Position numbers and translations under genes: made by a program. 64,000 nucleotides of DNA from Lepidurus packardi (taxonomy: Eukaryota; Arthropoda; Branchiopoda; Notostraca; Triopsidae): NCBI GenBank assembly GCA_023053545.1, contig JAKZAN010000002.1:7808790-7872789 (forward strand), read 5' to 3'. The notes under the pieces are model-generated. The model was not told where the DNA came from. It saw nothing but the letters and a program-made list of their open reading frames with translations, and made no database searches. The stretch's first letter is position 1, and each line of letters begins with the position of its first letter. Shown piece by piece: positions 26,301-38,591 of this stretch.

Positions 26301-29300
26301 CCATCTTTCCATATGTGCATATTTCCCTATAGGCAATCACTCTCCTTTATTTATTCATTTTATGTTCCTTGTTTTAACATTATAAAAAGTAGGTTAACCA
26401 TGAAGTTATCCAATACAAAGACGGTAACTAGTTCTGCTCACACCGGTTAAATTTTTTTTTAAATATCCAAAAAATTATTTGCCACTTCTTAGCAATTCGT
26501 AGAAATAAAAAAAAATTAATGGAGCCCAAAAAAATTAATTTATAAAATTAATAATTTAGTTTGACTTGATTTTGTAGTTTAAGGCCACGATTTACTGCAA
26601 GTAGTAGACAATTTTTTGTCACCAGAAGGCACTGATGTCCCATGCCTTTCTCATTGTAATTTCATAAACTTTTAACAAGAAATTGACAGAAACAGAAAGA
26701 GAAAATGTACAAATTCTTTTTTTTTTTAAATATATTATAAGAAAATCTATAGAACTGGGTTCGTTTTCTATCTGTAGGATTTATTTAACATTTTCGCAAC
26801 TTTGAACTCTGTAGAAAATCTATGGAAGAATATAGAAAATGTATAAAATTGTTTATGTTAATGTTAATATTAATGTAGAAAACTTATCGGAAAATACATT
26901 AATAGAGACGAACCAAATTCTGTAGTCAAATACATCCCATGCATTACTGTCAAATACAATTTGATTAGCTTGTAGAGGGAATGAGAATGTTTTAATCCCT
27001 TTGTGCCATGCTACAGCGCCCTGAGGGGTACCAGTAACCCGTGGCCTTAACCTACTTATGTACTGGGTAAAACATCCTGGAATATTCAGTCATGAAGTAC
27101 ACTACTATAAGACATAAAAAGCGTAATGCTAGAGATTGCTTAAAGATGACTACTAATTGCTGAACATGTAGGAGAAATTAATAGTAGTTCAACATGATGC
27201 GACGTTGTTTATAAGCCCTTTTAGACGATAGCTAATAACCAATTTCGATGTTCAGCGAACGGAGTTTAGGATCCGTGTGTTTAAAAGGTTCACCATTTAA
27301 GCACATCAGCCGTTTCCCTCCAACGCCTTTACCGAAGAGAATACAGGCTTTCCAGTGACAGATTATACCCTCAACACTTTGTTGTTAACTAAACTTTTAT
27401 TTATATTATCAAGCTCCCCCCAACAAAAGTTTCGTGCTTTATATCGCTAAGGGCTTGATGGCTCATCATTTTCCGGAGAACAAGTTGGGCTTGGATGTCG
27501 ACACGACACGAACCTTATCATCAGCACAAACTATGCGAAAAAGCGCGAGAGGCAGCACACACACAACACATACACACAGAAATGACGACCATTAATATTG
27601 TGCATGAAACCCCTCAACCCCAAAAGCCCCGAAGCACGTAGTAGCTATCATTGTGGTAAGAATTGTGAGGTTTGGGGTAACTTTCTTTTCCATATCGTTC
27701 TCAGCTTTTACCCTCTCCGCCAAAAAAGAAGCCATAGTAAAGTCAAGGGATAAGAAGAAAAAGTAAAGTTACCAAAGTCTCTTGTACTGGGCCGTGAACT
27801 GAATGATATTAATAACACGTGTCCGTATAGCCTCCTTTTTTATTAGAAATTCTGTACAAAATAGAAAAGGTCTTCATTGAAAAAGAAGCTTATATACTAA
27901 AGGAGCTGTATTAAAGTGGAAGGAGAGCCCCCAGAAGGTCATTACTGCATGAGGCCATATTGAATCCGTATTTCCGCAGAGATTTTGGAAAGAGTAAAAA
28001 GAAAAAAATATTTCGGAAAATCTTCCGAAGGGTACGGGCATATAAAATTGGCGGTCCTGAGGTCTCGTTTCCTTTTATGTATTTGACAGATTTGCGTCCC
28101 CCTCCTTCTCTCCGTACTTGTCATGCAAAGGCAAAAAGAAATAAAAAGTAAGCATATTCTGGGATTTTGGTTGCTGCCAACGAGGACACTTTTTTGCGTT
28201 ACTTTTTTTCTTATTTAACGATTGTGGCATGCAAATAGCAAGCTGGAATTCCCATTTGTACGGCGTGTCGTCAAGAAAGCCGGAGAATAAGGGAAGGGAC
28301 GGGTGAAAGGTTGCCAGTAATGCGGGAGTAGAGCGCTTTTGGGTGCTGTATAGACAATGGATGGAAAACTTGCCTGACACTCGTAAGTTCCGTCATCTTT
28401 TTTCTGCAAGTACTTGATCTCCAGGGTCCAATCATGCGTGTCAGGGATGTGCTTAACACCGAACCTCGCGTCCGCCGTATACGTGAGCAAACCCGAAGTC
28501 AGAATATGCCAATCACGGCGTCTTACCCACGTCACCTAAAGGAACAGCAATCCCTTATTACTGCATAGAATTGAACCGTGTGTGGAAGGACGGGGGATTA
28601 GGGGCTTTCTGTATTATATGTTAAGCCTCTTAGGGGCGGTTCTTTCCCATCCTTTTTCCCCAAAAAAGTCGTCAAAAAGCTTACGAGGAAATGTCAAAAA
28701 TACATCTGGGAAATTTCTGTGAGTCTCAGAGGTGATATGGATGGCAAAATTGGATGAAACGTAAACCATAGAAAGTAAAAAAGGGCAAGGTAAAGAAACT
28801 CGCTTGGTTTAGCATTCGAGTCAGGTCAAAGTTATTTTAAAATTCCAGGGAATAGATAGAAGGTATTACATTATAAGTTTCTATGGTTCTCAAATTTATG
28901 GATGGGAAAGAAGAAATAAGGAGCGAGTTCATCTTAAGTGTGAAATAAAAAAGGAACCTGCTGCTGAGCACTGCCTCGCAAACGGCAGCGCAGGAAAGCC
29001 GTTTCGCCTAAACTGCTCGTCACATTGGTTTCCAAGGCGTCCACAAAAGCCACTTCGTCGTCCTGCAGATGAACACTTTCCAGCGTCTGAAGCGCCATAG
29101 TTGCTGGAGAAATACCCATCGAGCCCTCCGGCTTCATGTCAAGAGCCAGTAAGGTGGGATCTGCCTCGACGGGCTCGAGCTCTGGATTGCCCTCACGACC
29201 GCTTGTACTTGAGCTGCTGTTTCTGCTGCTGCTTGTACTGGACGAATGTCGCAAACTCCCGCTCTGTGAACGGGGATGAAATTTCGCACTTAAACTGCTG

Positions 29301-32300
29301 GACTCGTCAACCTCCCGTTTCCGGTAATGTAGCGGCCGGAAAGGCCTCGTTGCCAGTAATGGAACACGGTCCGATCCGAAGAAAACGGCAGGTTCTTCAC
29401 TCCTGCTCAACACTGAAACCCTAGACGGGGTAATAGCAGTAGGCGAAGTAGTAGTCTCAGTAATAGTCATGGTAACAACGGAAGACGAAGACGAAGGAAG
29501 GGTTTTTAAGACCGGAGAGGAAAAGAAATAAACTGGAGACGCGGCGAATCGGCTTAGAAGCTGATTAGGCTTGATGAGCCTCGTGGCTAAATCGCCTCGT
29601 CGTGCGAGCCTGCTCTTGTCAACGCCACTAATAAATGAGCTGCCGGTACCGGCACGAGTCGCCCGTCCTGGGCTGTCGTTAGTCAATGCCAGCATCCATC
29701 GCGATAGAGATTTCATGTGCTCATGCTGACCTGGCTGGAGCAGCGGAATCAATGGTGTCGACCACCAGCTGCCTCCTCCTCCTCGTCCCCCGCCGCCTCC
29801 TTTGCCTCCGCCTGTTTTTGACAGAACCACCCGGGCATCACCTGTCAAAACACGACCGATATGCGTTATAGTCAACAGATATGCAATCGATACACAAAGA
29901 AAAGCAGAAGCCAAAAAGGAAAAAACAGATTCTTGAAGGGTTAAGAGGTGGGGAATTATGCATGGCTAAAGTTATGATCGGGACATAAAAAGGGGTCGTG
30001 GGTAGCGTAGAGGGTATAAATGGGAGCAGGAAGAAGCTGATGGAAGGGATGGGAAATTTTGTAAACCTTGTGCGCTTCACCGCGCAATGCAACCGGGGTT
30101 GGAGCGAAGGGCTGATCCCGTTTTACTCATTGCGATCTCCCCCACTTGGGTTTCCTTGTGTATCCAAGCTAACGCAGCGCTTTGATTATTCTAATTAGGG
30201 AAGCGTTAGCTGCCGAAGAGTTAGACGCAAGTTGTAGCACGGAAGTTTTTTGGGGGATTTCTTCACTATTAAAACCTTCCAGTAAGAAAGGAAAAGAAAT
30301 AGCTAATCCTCAGCAGCAAGTAAGAAATTGCGAATTTTCTAAGACTTCCCAAAGTCCCAAAGCAAAATGTGGGAGACTAATCTGTTAAATTTGTTTAAAC
30401 TAGTTCAAATAAGACTCCTCATTTGGTTTGGGAGAATTAAGATAATGAACAGGTTAAAAGAACGAACCAAAGCTATAGCCCATGCAAAGCAGGTTTGACT
30501 GCTTCGGAGCGCAGAAATTAGAGATTGTGAACCCGCGTGATTTTGCGAATTGAGGGTATAATCAATGATTAGCATGTATTATTCAGATTAAGTCGCGTGT
30601 TCCTTGCTGGCGAAGTTAGAAGAGAGTAAAGAATTAAAGGGACTTGCTTACATCTATAAATATAACTGTGCTCTGAATCCAAGAATTTATGCGAGTTAAG
30701 CACGCTTGATTATGCATGGAGATGTAGCGGACTGGGAGATCACTTGACCCGGACATCATTACAAACACACACAGACACACCGAAGTCTCAACTGTCGGAA
30801 ACTGTTGCCTTCCTATCCCCCAGCTTTTAGGCTTTGCCTCCATTTATCCTTACTGCTTTCTAAGGGAGCACATGGGCTTCATTACCACGAAACCCGGGAA
30901 GCTTATTATCGTGACCGGGGCTCCATTCAAAAGGTTCCGACGCGTGATATTTCTTCCTCCTCTTTGATTTTCATTTTTTTAAAATTAGGAAGAGAACCTT
31001 GAAAATTAAAGAGCTTTTTTCCCTTGACAATCCGTGACACGGTGAATCCTTCCGACCTTTAATTGCTTCGCAGGGAAATAAACTCTGCGTTCAAATTCAT
31101 TTTTCTTAGAAAAAAACACACTTCCTTTTGCTTTAATTTGTGGAAGAAAAAAAGTCATCAATTGCGCAACATTAACTTGTGATTACAAATGGAAGTTAGG
31201 CAAGGCACTCGCATTTCGTTCTTTGTCACAGAAATGGACTGCTACGTTGCATACCACTACTCCCGGATTTTTATCATTATTCTTTGTATTTCTTTTTTTT
31301 TGAATTTTTTTCGCCTCACTTGTATGTTGGTGCATATGCTTGCCTTTCACTCGGGGAAAACCAAGCAAGCTACTTAAGAAATTTGCTAGTGGAAGTGGCT
31401 TCCACTTTTGTCTTCCAATTTTTTCTGCTCTTTTTTTCTTTTTTTGCGTTTGGAAGTAGTTAGTCTCCGGTTCATTCCCGTTCTCATTCTCCCCTCTTAT
31501 CCAAGTCAGAAGCCAAAAGATAAATATTGCCAAACTGCGTTGTTTGCTGCACTCAAGAAAATAGTAGAGGCATTTTTATTGGGCCTCGTGGAAAGTGAAA
31601 TTTCCGAACTTCCTCTTGGTAAAAGGGACTTTGACATGGATGATTGTTTTGATGTGAAGGTGCTCATACATCCCACGCTCGTCAGCAATATTTCTTGTTT
31701 TTTTTTTGTTCCTAAACAATGTCAAGGATTTGATCCTCTCAGGAGACAGCAATGGCCCAGAAAATAACACATTGTTGACACTTTCTAAGTGAGAGACGTA
31801 TATACTCTTAGCGAGAGCTCCCCTTCCAACCCCTTAACCCCCGTCTTATATGTACGAAAACTGTTATTATCTAAGCTATGGCTTTGTCATTTTCTACCGA
31901 GGAAACTCCAGTCCCTTTTACGATGGGCCTCTCTCCCAAGAAATATCTTTGTTTTAACTTCCATACCATCTCGCCAGCTGAAAACTCCATAACTTTGCGA
32001 AAGAAACCTCCGGCATGTCCGGGGGAGTGAGGCATTACTGCAGAATCATCTAGCATTTCTCAGAACTCATCGCAAAGTCACCCTTTCCCCCCAACCCTCC
32101 TTCATTTTGGAGAAGAATCATTTTTGTCGAGTCGTTAAAGTACCGGGCGATGACTTTGTCTTTCGTTCTATCTTTTCCGCTCTCTTTGGAAGACTCGTCA
32201 AAGTATGGACACAGACACGGCGTACAATAACAGTAGAAGTAGGAAAAAAGAGACATACAAGGGGTATTAGAAAAATCTGCTTAAAAGAAAGAAAAGGGAA

Positions 32301-32546
32301 TGAGTCCCTCTAAAGAGTAAATATGTACTCACGTGCAGCGCGGAATTCCCCAGTGAGCTTAGTATCGGCTTCTGGCTCCGGGGTTATGTCTGCTTCCCAT
32401 AATAACCCAGGTCCCTGTCGGTGTGATCGTGGATGAAGAGTACTGACTACGAGTCCCGCCCCAATGCTGCAGCCGGGCTGCAATACCGTCCAAGTGAGCC
32501 AGTACCACCACCAGCTTACGGGCACTCTTCGGCCTTTTAACTTCAT
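23396..32546 (-). CDS. dpr-like (defective proboscis extension response family) two-Ig neuronal cell-surface protein
   Basis: Six coding exons with matching phases: 32333-32546, 28958-29841, 28374-28535, 25406-25540, 23678-23921 and 23396-23523. They sum to 1767 bases, or 588 residues plus TAG. The start is the ATG at 32546, followed by a Trp-rich hydrophobic stretch (residues 11-22) that could be a signal peptide. Ig1 spans about 335-430 (Cys357, Trp369, Cys419), with the Dpr hallmarks WVRRRDWHILTSG and GTYECQ. Ig2 spans about 435-545 (Cys461, Trp475, Cys530), with FWYHNG and NYTC. The last exon encodes HEPAAVQ, as at family C-termini, and then a weakly hydrophobic tail that could be a membrane or GPI signal. 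Dprs bind DIP proteins in synaptic partner choice. Intron 3 has a GC donor (CAG|GCAAGT). The roughly 260-residue linker before Ig1 is unusually long, with a Gly run (82-96), a Ser-rich tract (269-287) and a basic RKR site (245-247). A splice acceptor just before the ATG implies upstream untranslated exons. Family assignment is firm; the paralogue is not resolved. Confidence 0.9.
24171..24217. repeat. 11-bp inverted repeat in dpr-like intron 4
   Basis: Perfect arms AACTCAAGTAC (24171-24181) and its reverse complement (24207-24217) enclose 25 bases that repeat the unit GTACAAAA. It could form a hairpin in intronic RNA or be the remnant of a small mobile element. Confidence 0.5.
25541..28373 (-). 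other. Intron 3 of the dpr-like gene (GC-AG)
   Basis: 2833-bp intron with GC donor (CAG|GCAAGT at 28368-28373) and acceptor TTACAG at 25541-25546. Its middle (about 26440-26900) is very AT-rich. The junction with the 9.6 kb duplication (28256) falls inside this intron. Confidence 0.75.
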
Positions 32547-35500
32547 GATCTACGAGGGAGAAATTAAACCGTCGTTTACGAGTTCTAATTAAGAACCAGT
32601 CTTAACTCGTTTTCTCAGATGCTGTGTTTTGTTTTTCATGTAGCAGAGCAGATGTATAAGACTAGGAAAAAGTTGGGAGAAAAGTGCCGGATTGATAAGC
32701 GTTGAAGGGGCTTTTCGGCGAGAGTTGATAGTTAGCTCCAAAGGTAAACTTTTCCGATTTAAAAATGTCATTACTTGGAGTATCCAAATAGTGTAAAACG
32801 TTGGAATTTCAACTGACTGTTGCATTTAATTAGTGTTGATATGACTGTGAGCCTTTCGGTACTGCTAGTGAGGTAGCTAGTATGCTATTAATTTCTTCAG
32901 ATTTTCATTAAGGAGCAAATTTCGACGTGCCATGCTTGTGCAAGTCAAATCCTGGAGCATGGCAGTTTTGATGGACTTAATATAAAAAAAATGAAATTGT
33001 CTAATATAGCTGAGCTAATAATGATCCACGTATACTCAGTACACTTAATCCACCCATCCTACGTTGATTTAAGGTGTCTAGTTTGTACGCGAATGAGACG
33101 TACCTTTATGCAATTAATACAATTTTGTGTTTAATGGAATATACGACATTCAAAAGCACAGGTATGTCCTATGTTGTATTGTGTGATTTGCTTACATTGA
33201 TTTACTGCATACTTACAAACATTGGTGTTCTGTACATTTACCGTAACATGATAAATGTACTTACACGAGTATTGTTATGGTGTACTGGAGTACTTAGGTA
33301 TTACTCTAGTGTAATACAATGCTACAAATAATTAGTATTTTATATTATTCTAGATTACTAATTAATATTTACAAATTCAAAAAAGTACTTAAACAAGTGG
33401 CCTGCAATGAACAAGTTCGAAATTTTCTGACCCCGGAGTACATCACTCCCACGTTTCCTTTATACCTAATATTGCAAGTTGCAATTTTTTTCTTTTTTTG
33501 TTCACTGTCGCCTTTTCCTTACAATTACTGTTATAGCGGTGGGAAGCGTTTAATGTAACCTCTTAAGCTCTTAGAAGTAATATTAGCCTCCGTAAGAGAC
33601 TTCAAGAACCTCGGGGTATTTGAGCTACATATTTCTGCATTTCCACCAACCAACTCCAAGATTAATTAGCTTGGCGGGGAAACTAGATGTATACGATAGA
33701 ATGGGCTCGAAAACAACAATTTCACTTTTTGTGTGTTTTTTTATTGTGCAGACTAGTCCAGCACTTAATCACACGTGTTGTTTTCCAACTTTGCTGCGCG
33801 TTCGGCTGCTACACGCGACTCGCTAAATAGCTTAATGATGAAGAAAAGGGGGGAAGAAAAGCTACTTACGTGCCAGCCCTGTCCTGAACAGTTTGAGCAA
33901 GTTGTTGATTCCCTCGATCTGCTTTTTTTCTCTCTCTTTCGACTTATTTTGGAAGAAGAAGGATTCCAGAGTGGCTCGTTCAGCAAACGGCAGGTTTAAT
34001 CATATCTTATTCAATTTCATGCGAAAGTCCTTCTCAGTTCGAGCATAGGTGCCTCTCTTTATTAATCTGGAAGTCTTACGAGTTGGTACTTAAAAACTAT
34101 TACTTCGAAACTCTTCCGAGTTTATGAGAGCTTCGTCCTGCCCCCCTTCACGAATTGCTACACAGGTCTTTCTAGGTCGTAAGAAAAGAGAGAAATATAT
34201 ACGAGCGACAAAAGAAGTCGAGGCTTCAAGTTCGTCTTCAAGAAATGTCGAAGAAGAAAATATAGAAATTCAGAAATGGCAGGCCTAGGAGACGTAAGGG
34301 CAAACGTTAGCCCACAAGTGGCTTGCAAGAAATTGACCCCCTTTTTGGACCCCCACCAGCCCTTGGTGTGTGGAAGCATATATAGTTTTAAAGCTCTCAA
34401 TGTCCCCGATAAGGCGAGACAGAGGAGAGTATGAGCATGCGGGAGAGAAAAAGATACAAGAGTTTTCCAGTATGTAGTGGCCAAACGGAAACTTTTCCCT
34501 CCCTGCAAGACGGAAACTATCGATAGAATGGAAAGTGTTTTTTTTTTTTTCTTTTTGGCCCGTACGCGTAAAACCGCTTTAAATTGCGCCATGAAAACGG
34601 ATGGAATGGCTGGCTTTGGGTCGAAGCCATTTGCCAATGCTCCGATCCTTTCGCCGGCTGCTTGGGGACTTTTAACTCGTTTTAAACACTTTGGGAACCC
34701 CCAACTTTGTCTTTCAATTGCTCCGGATTCTTCGTTTTCCTATTAAAGGATTCAGTCCCCGTGTGTTATGTACATCACATCGGCGATTTTCTTTTTGTCT
34801 TGCCAAAACTCTTGCAGATATGCACTATTTCTACGACTAAACTTCCCTCATTTCTGAGCGTAAAATTGACTTATTTCGTACTAATGCTCGGCTGTCGTAA
34901 TTGACTCGAAGTCTCGTGCCAGCGCAACTTTTTTCGTTTGCAGATAGCCGTGTGTCGTTAAAGTCTCATTATTTCTAGCCAGTTGCTTGTGTCAATTATT
35001 GAGTCGCGTCGTGAGCAATTCTCTTTCTTCCTGGCACAGAGTTTGCTAAGGAACCCAGTACTGCTTTTACTTCTTGCTTTATGTAAGATTTCTGCAATGT
35101 ACTACTTAGTCCCAAACAAGCTACTGGTCATGCTAACATCAAGGTAAATAATCGGATATATCCCATTTAGGACCTACATTCACTCAATTACGTTTTATTA
35201 TTCATTATTGCTTTTGGTAAGGTAGGCCGAAGTAACGCTACGATTTCCCGTCAGATCTTATGAAAAACATCGATAGCTTTATAGTATATTATTAGAAATA
35301 CCTAACTATTTGGTCTTTTGGATTCGCGGGAAGGTTAAGCATACACCTTTTTGGTCGAGTTGTGACGACCTTCTAGGGTTGCAGTTACCAATTTGACCCA
35401 ACAGCTGTAGCAGGAAGCCCAATTTCTTACGATTACTGCCGCAGAAATGTCGCCCGCGACCAGACCACAGGGAACAAGAACAAATGATTTGAGATTCGTC

Positions 35501-37865
35501 AGAATTTTAGGCCCAAGTGAAAAGCATTCCATAGGATCAATCAAGAGTTCGTATTGCCATTACTGAGGATAAAGAGGCAGTAAAAAACAAAGCTTGAAGA
35601 GATCAGCAGCAGCAGCAGAGCTATTGTCTTTCTCCTTCTACTAGCTTCTGCTATACTTCTCTTTTCTGGGGCGAGAAGGAAGGAGTTTTTTTGGGGGGGA
35701 GAAGGGAGAAGGCAATCAGACATTCTCGTACTTCTATTATATTAGGGAGCAGGACGCTATTTACCAGCAGTCATGGTAAAATCTATTTATTTAAGGCTTT
35801 TCTTCCAACTCGGAATTTCGATTCGGGACAAGGGGGTATTCTTGACTTCCGATCTTCGTCCTTCTCCTGCACCAAGTTTTTATCCTGTCTTTGACTATAC
35901 TAGGACGGGAGATGCTGGGATGATGTTTAGAACAGTGTCTTTTCTAGGATTAGGTAGCGTAAAAGGAGCATCAGCATATCCTATGGAAATGCTGATTCCA
36001 TTTCTCCCGAACGTCTTTGAAGTCGGAATTGAGGAGCTTGCGTGGCCTCACGTCGACATCGCGTTTGGGGCCATGATATATTCCTTGTGTATCGCAGCAA
36101 CTTCTTCCTTTTTTTCACCCCCTTCCCTTTTTTCCTTCCTTTGTTATCAGTGTTAGTTTCTTCCGGACTCATAAAAGGGGAAACGCGAGCAATTGCTCCT
36201 TGTGAGCCAAGGAAAGTGCTTGCTATAAGTTAAAAGAATGGACCGGACGACTTTCCACGTAACAAATACATGTGTGAATCCACATACACAGACAGAGAGA
36301 GACAAGCACACAAAGAAAAGGTCAAAAGAAATTGGTGTGGACCCGTCGTCCCGTGAAAAAGTGTAATGCCAGGATAAGAGTATAGCCAAACAGTGTCTTG
36401 GATTAAATTAAGACGGAATTGTATTGGTCTTTCTTACGATAAAAAGGATCGTAGATTTTTTGTATCCCTAAAGTTTTCAGAGTATTTTATTACCAGTTCA
36501 CAGGCAATAGAGAGTTCCGAAGAGAAATGTGTTCCTACAGCGTCAAAGCAATAGCTGTGGAATGACGATGACAGGACGTTGGAATCTGAGGGACTTGTGC
36601 TTATATATGACAAAAGCAGAATTGCTTTGTCAACTGGTATAAAGTATGGTCCTGCAGAACTGATAAATGTTTCTGCCTCTCAAAGATTCGCCAGAAGAAT
36701 GTCTTTAGTCTACGTGGTTAAGATTGGTATTGTGCGAGTTGCAAAAAGAAGTTCGATGGAGTCATAATTCTCTTTGGCTCTACTGTTGGGAATCGCTTTA
36801 ATTGAATTTCTGAGTCATTCTGGCGCTCCCAGAACTATACTCTATTAATCATAATGGCTCTAACTTCGTAAGGTAATTTTTCCCATAATATTGTCACGGT
36901 TTGCACTAAACCTAATGAATTTTGCAAACCGCACGGGGTGGAGCAAATCCGCACTGTGATGGCGGCCAAGCCACGCCTCCACGAAAGCTGTTGCGATTTC
37001 CTTACCAGCGAACCTCTAAGTACTGTACTGCATGTTAATGGGCGTGCTTAAGGATGGCGCATTTGAATTTATTGTTACCGAGTTTATTTAAGTGCTTTCA
37101 GAACATTTAACCATCAAACTACATTCATTATAGTGTTTTGCTTAACTGTAAGCCTTTAAAGGTTCAGTGTTTATAACCGGAGCCTTTTACTTGCGTAAGA
37201 ATAAAGAAAAAGCAAACTGGCATCCAGAACTTACAAACATTAATCTTAATCATTAATCTCTTCTGTTATAATATTGTTAGCATCCACAAACGTATATTTT
37301 AGAGTTAATTTAAATAGTGCAATGCAACATGAAATTGTCAATATTTTGAGTAAAGAATTACTAGAGCGTATTTAATAATGCGCCACTTCTTTTCATCTTT
37401 TTCACCAGAAATAATCCGAGTGGCAATGGCAAGCAATTTCGTATCCTTTCCAAAGGAGCTGTGGCCTGTGAAACATGCGAAAGGAAGAAGCAAACGAGGG
37501 CTCAGCCTTCTTTTCACCTGAGAAGGAAAAAATCCCTCACAACGTACCCCCTTACCCCGTCTCGACAAGGCATTGGCAGCTCAGATGTGTCTGTCCCACA
37601 AGACTCCAATCCTTGGCTGTCTGATGTGTGTTAGAATCTACCTTAAAAGCCTTACTATCTCCATCATTTCTTCTCATTTACTTCGCGTTAGTGAAGGCCC
37701 CGTTACATTATTAACTCATCCATCTCCGTTCTGGATGGGAATCAAGGCCTAGAAAGGCTACAAAGTCTCCAGCAAAACTGAAAAAGGTTACTACAAGACA
37801 TGTCCCAATTTAACCCACGCCCTTAATTAGTGCTTAATTTTCCTCACAAGTTTTCCAACTTTTCT
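28256..37865. repeat. Copy 2 of the 9.6 kb direct duplication
   Basis: Second copy of the sequence at 1-9614, in the same orientation. Unlike copy 1 it is continuous on both sides: the left flank leads to the remaining 3' exons of the dpr-like gene and the right flank continues from 37866. It is therefore the copy that belongs to the complete gene model. Confidence 0.95.
33870..33960 (-). other. Candidate 5' untranslated exon of the dpr-like gene
   Basis: On the minus strand a strong donor (GGCAC|GTAAGTAG) ends a moderately GC-rich stretch at 33870. The coding exon 1 ATG at 32546 is preceded by a pyrimidine tract and TAG acceptor, so at least one untranslated exon must lie upstream, and this is the best candidate seen. 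The upstream boundary given is arbitrary. Copy 1 has the same donor near 5615 but a two-base difference inside the candidate exon. This is inference from splice signals only. Confidence 0.2.
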
Positions 37866-38474
37866 AAGTCCAAAAATGGTTTGGGTATATTTTTTCATAT
37901 TTTATCTTATTTAATACGTAATTACAACAACAGCAATAAAAATAAAAAAAATAGATTAAGAACATACCCTTAAGATATTACTGCCAAGCCACGGAAGCAC
38001 ATACGAAAGAACTACGGCTTTCCCGTTCCCAACTTTAAAAAAAAGGAAACAAAAACTCTGAAAAGAAAGTAGTTTTTGCCAGGAAGGGCATGTGTTTGGC
38101 GTTTTAGCTTCTTAAAGATGGCAAAATATGTTTATATAAAAAAACAACTGAAACCAAACCCAGCCTTGAAGTGATTCAGCCCAACCCAGTCTTAAGTCTT
38201 AAGCTGTACATTTGAAAAAAAAATCTTATTTATGCATTACTTTGTTTGCGAGCTAGCACGAAGTACTAAGAAAGCATGCCTCAGGTGTATACGGCTGTAC
38301 TTTATGTGCGCAGTATGGTAAACTGGACCAATTCTAGATTTCTTTTCTTTAGGTACGGGCATACACAAAAAATAACTGCTGGTTTTCTACTTTTATTATG
38401 ACCATGTTTTCCTTTTCCCATTTTCTTGTATTCTTTTTATGTTTCCGTATCTTTACATCTTAGCGACTAGAATA

Positions 38475-38591
38475 ATGGCTCCTGGTGCTCTAACTCTGCT
38501 GCTGCTTATGCTTGCTACTGCTCCACTTTGCTGCCTGGGAAGAAGCTCAGGAAGCATTTCACTTGCAAATGGACAACTTGTCAAATCTTGA
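38475..38591 (+). CDS. Small ORF with signal-peptide-like N-terminus (38 residues)
   Basis: The ATG at 38475 opens a 38-residue frame ending in TGA. It begins MAPGALTLLLLMLATAPLCC, a textbook n-h-c signal peptide, with a short Ser/Gly/Asn tail. I do not recognise it. It could be a small secreted peptide or a first exon, but no convincing splice donor was seen before the stop. A (CTG)-like stretch can make such a hydrophobic run by chance. It lies alone in a gene-free region. Confidence 0.2.
   Translation: MAPGALTLLLLMLATAPLCCLGRSSGSISLANGQLVKS

Noticed and set aside
29842-29914. TTG-initiated start with signal-peptide-like sequence before dpr-like exon 2
   Set aside because: There is no ATG in frame. 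The hydrophobic stretch is the pyrimidine tract of a splice acceptor (TTTTGACAG at 29842), and the real start is the ATG at 32546.
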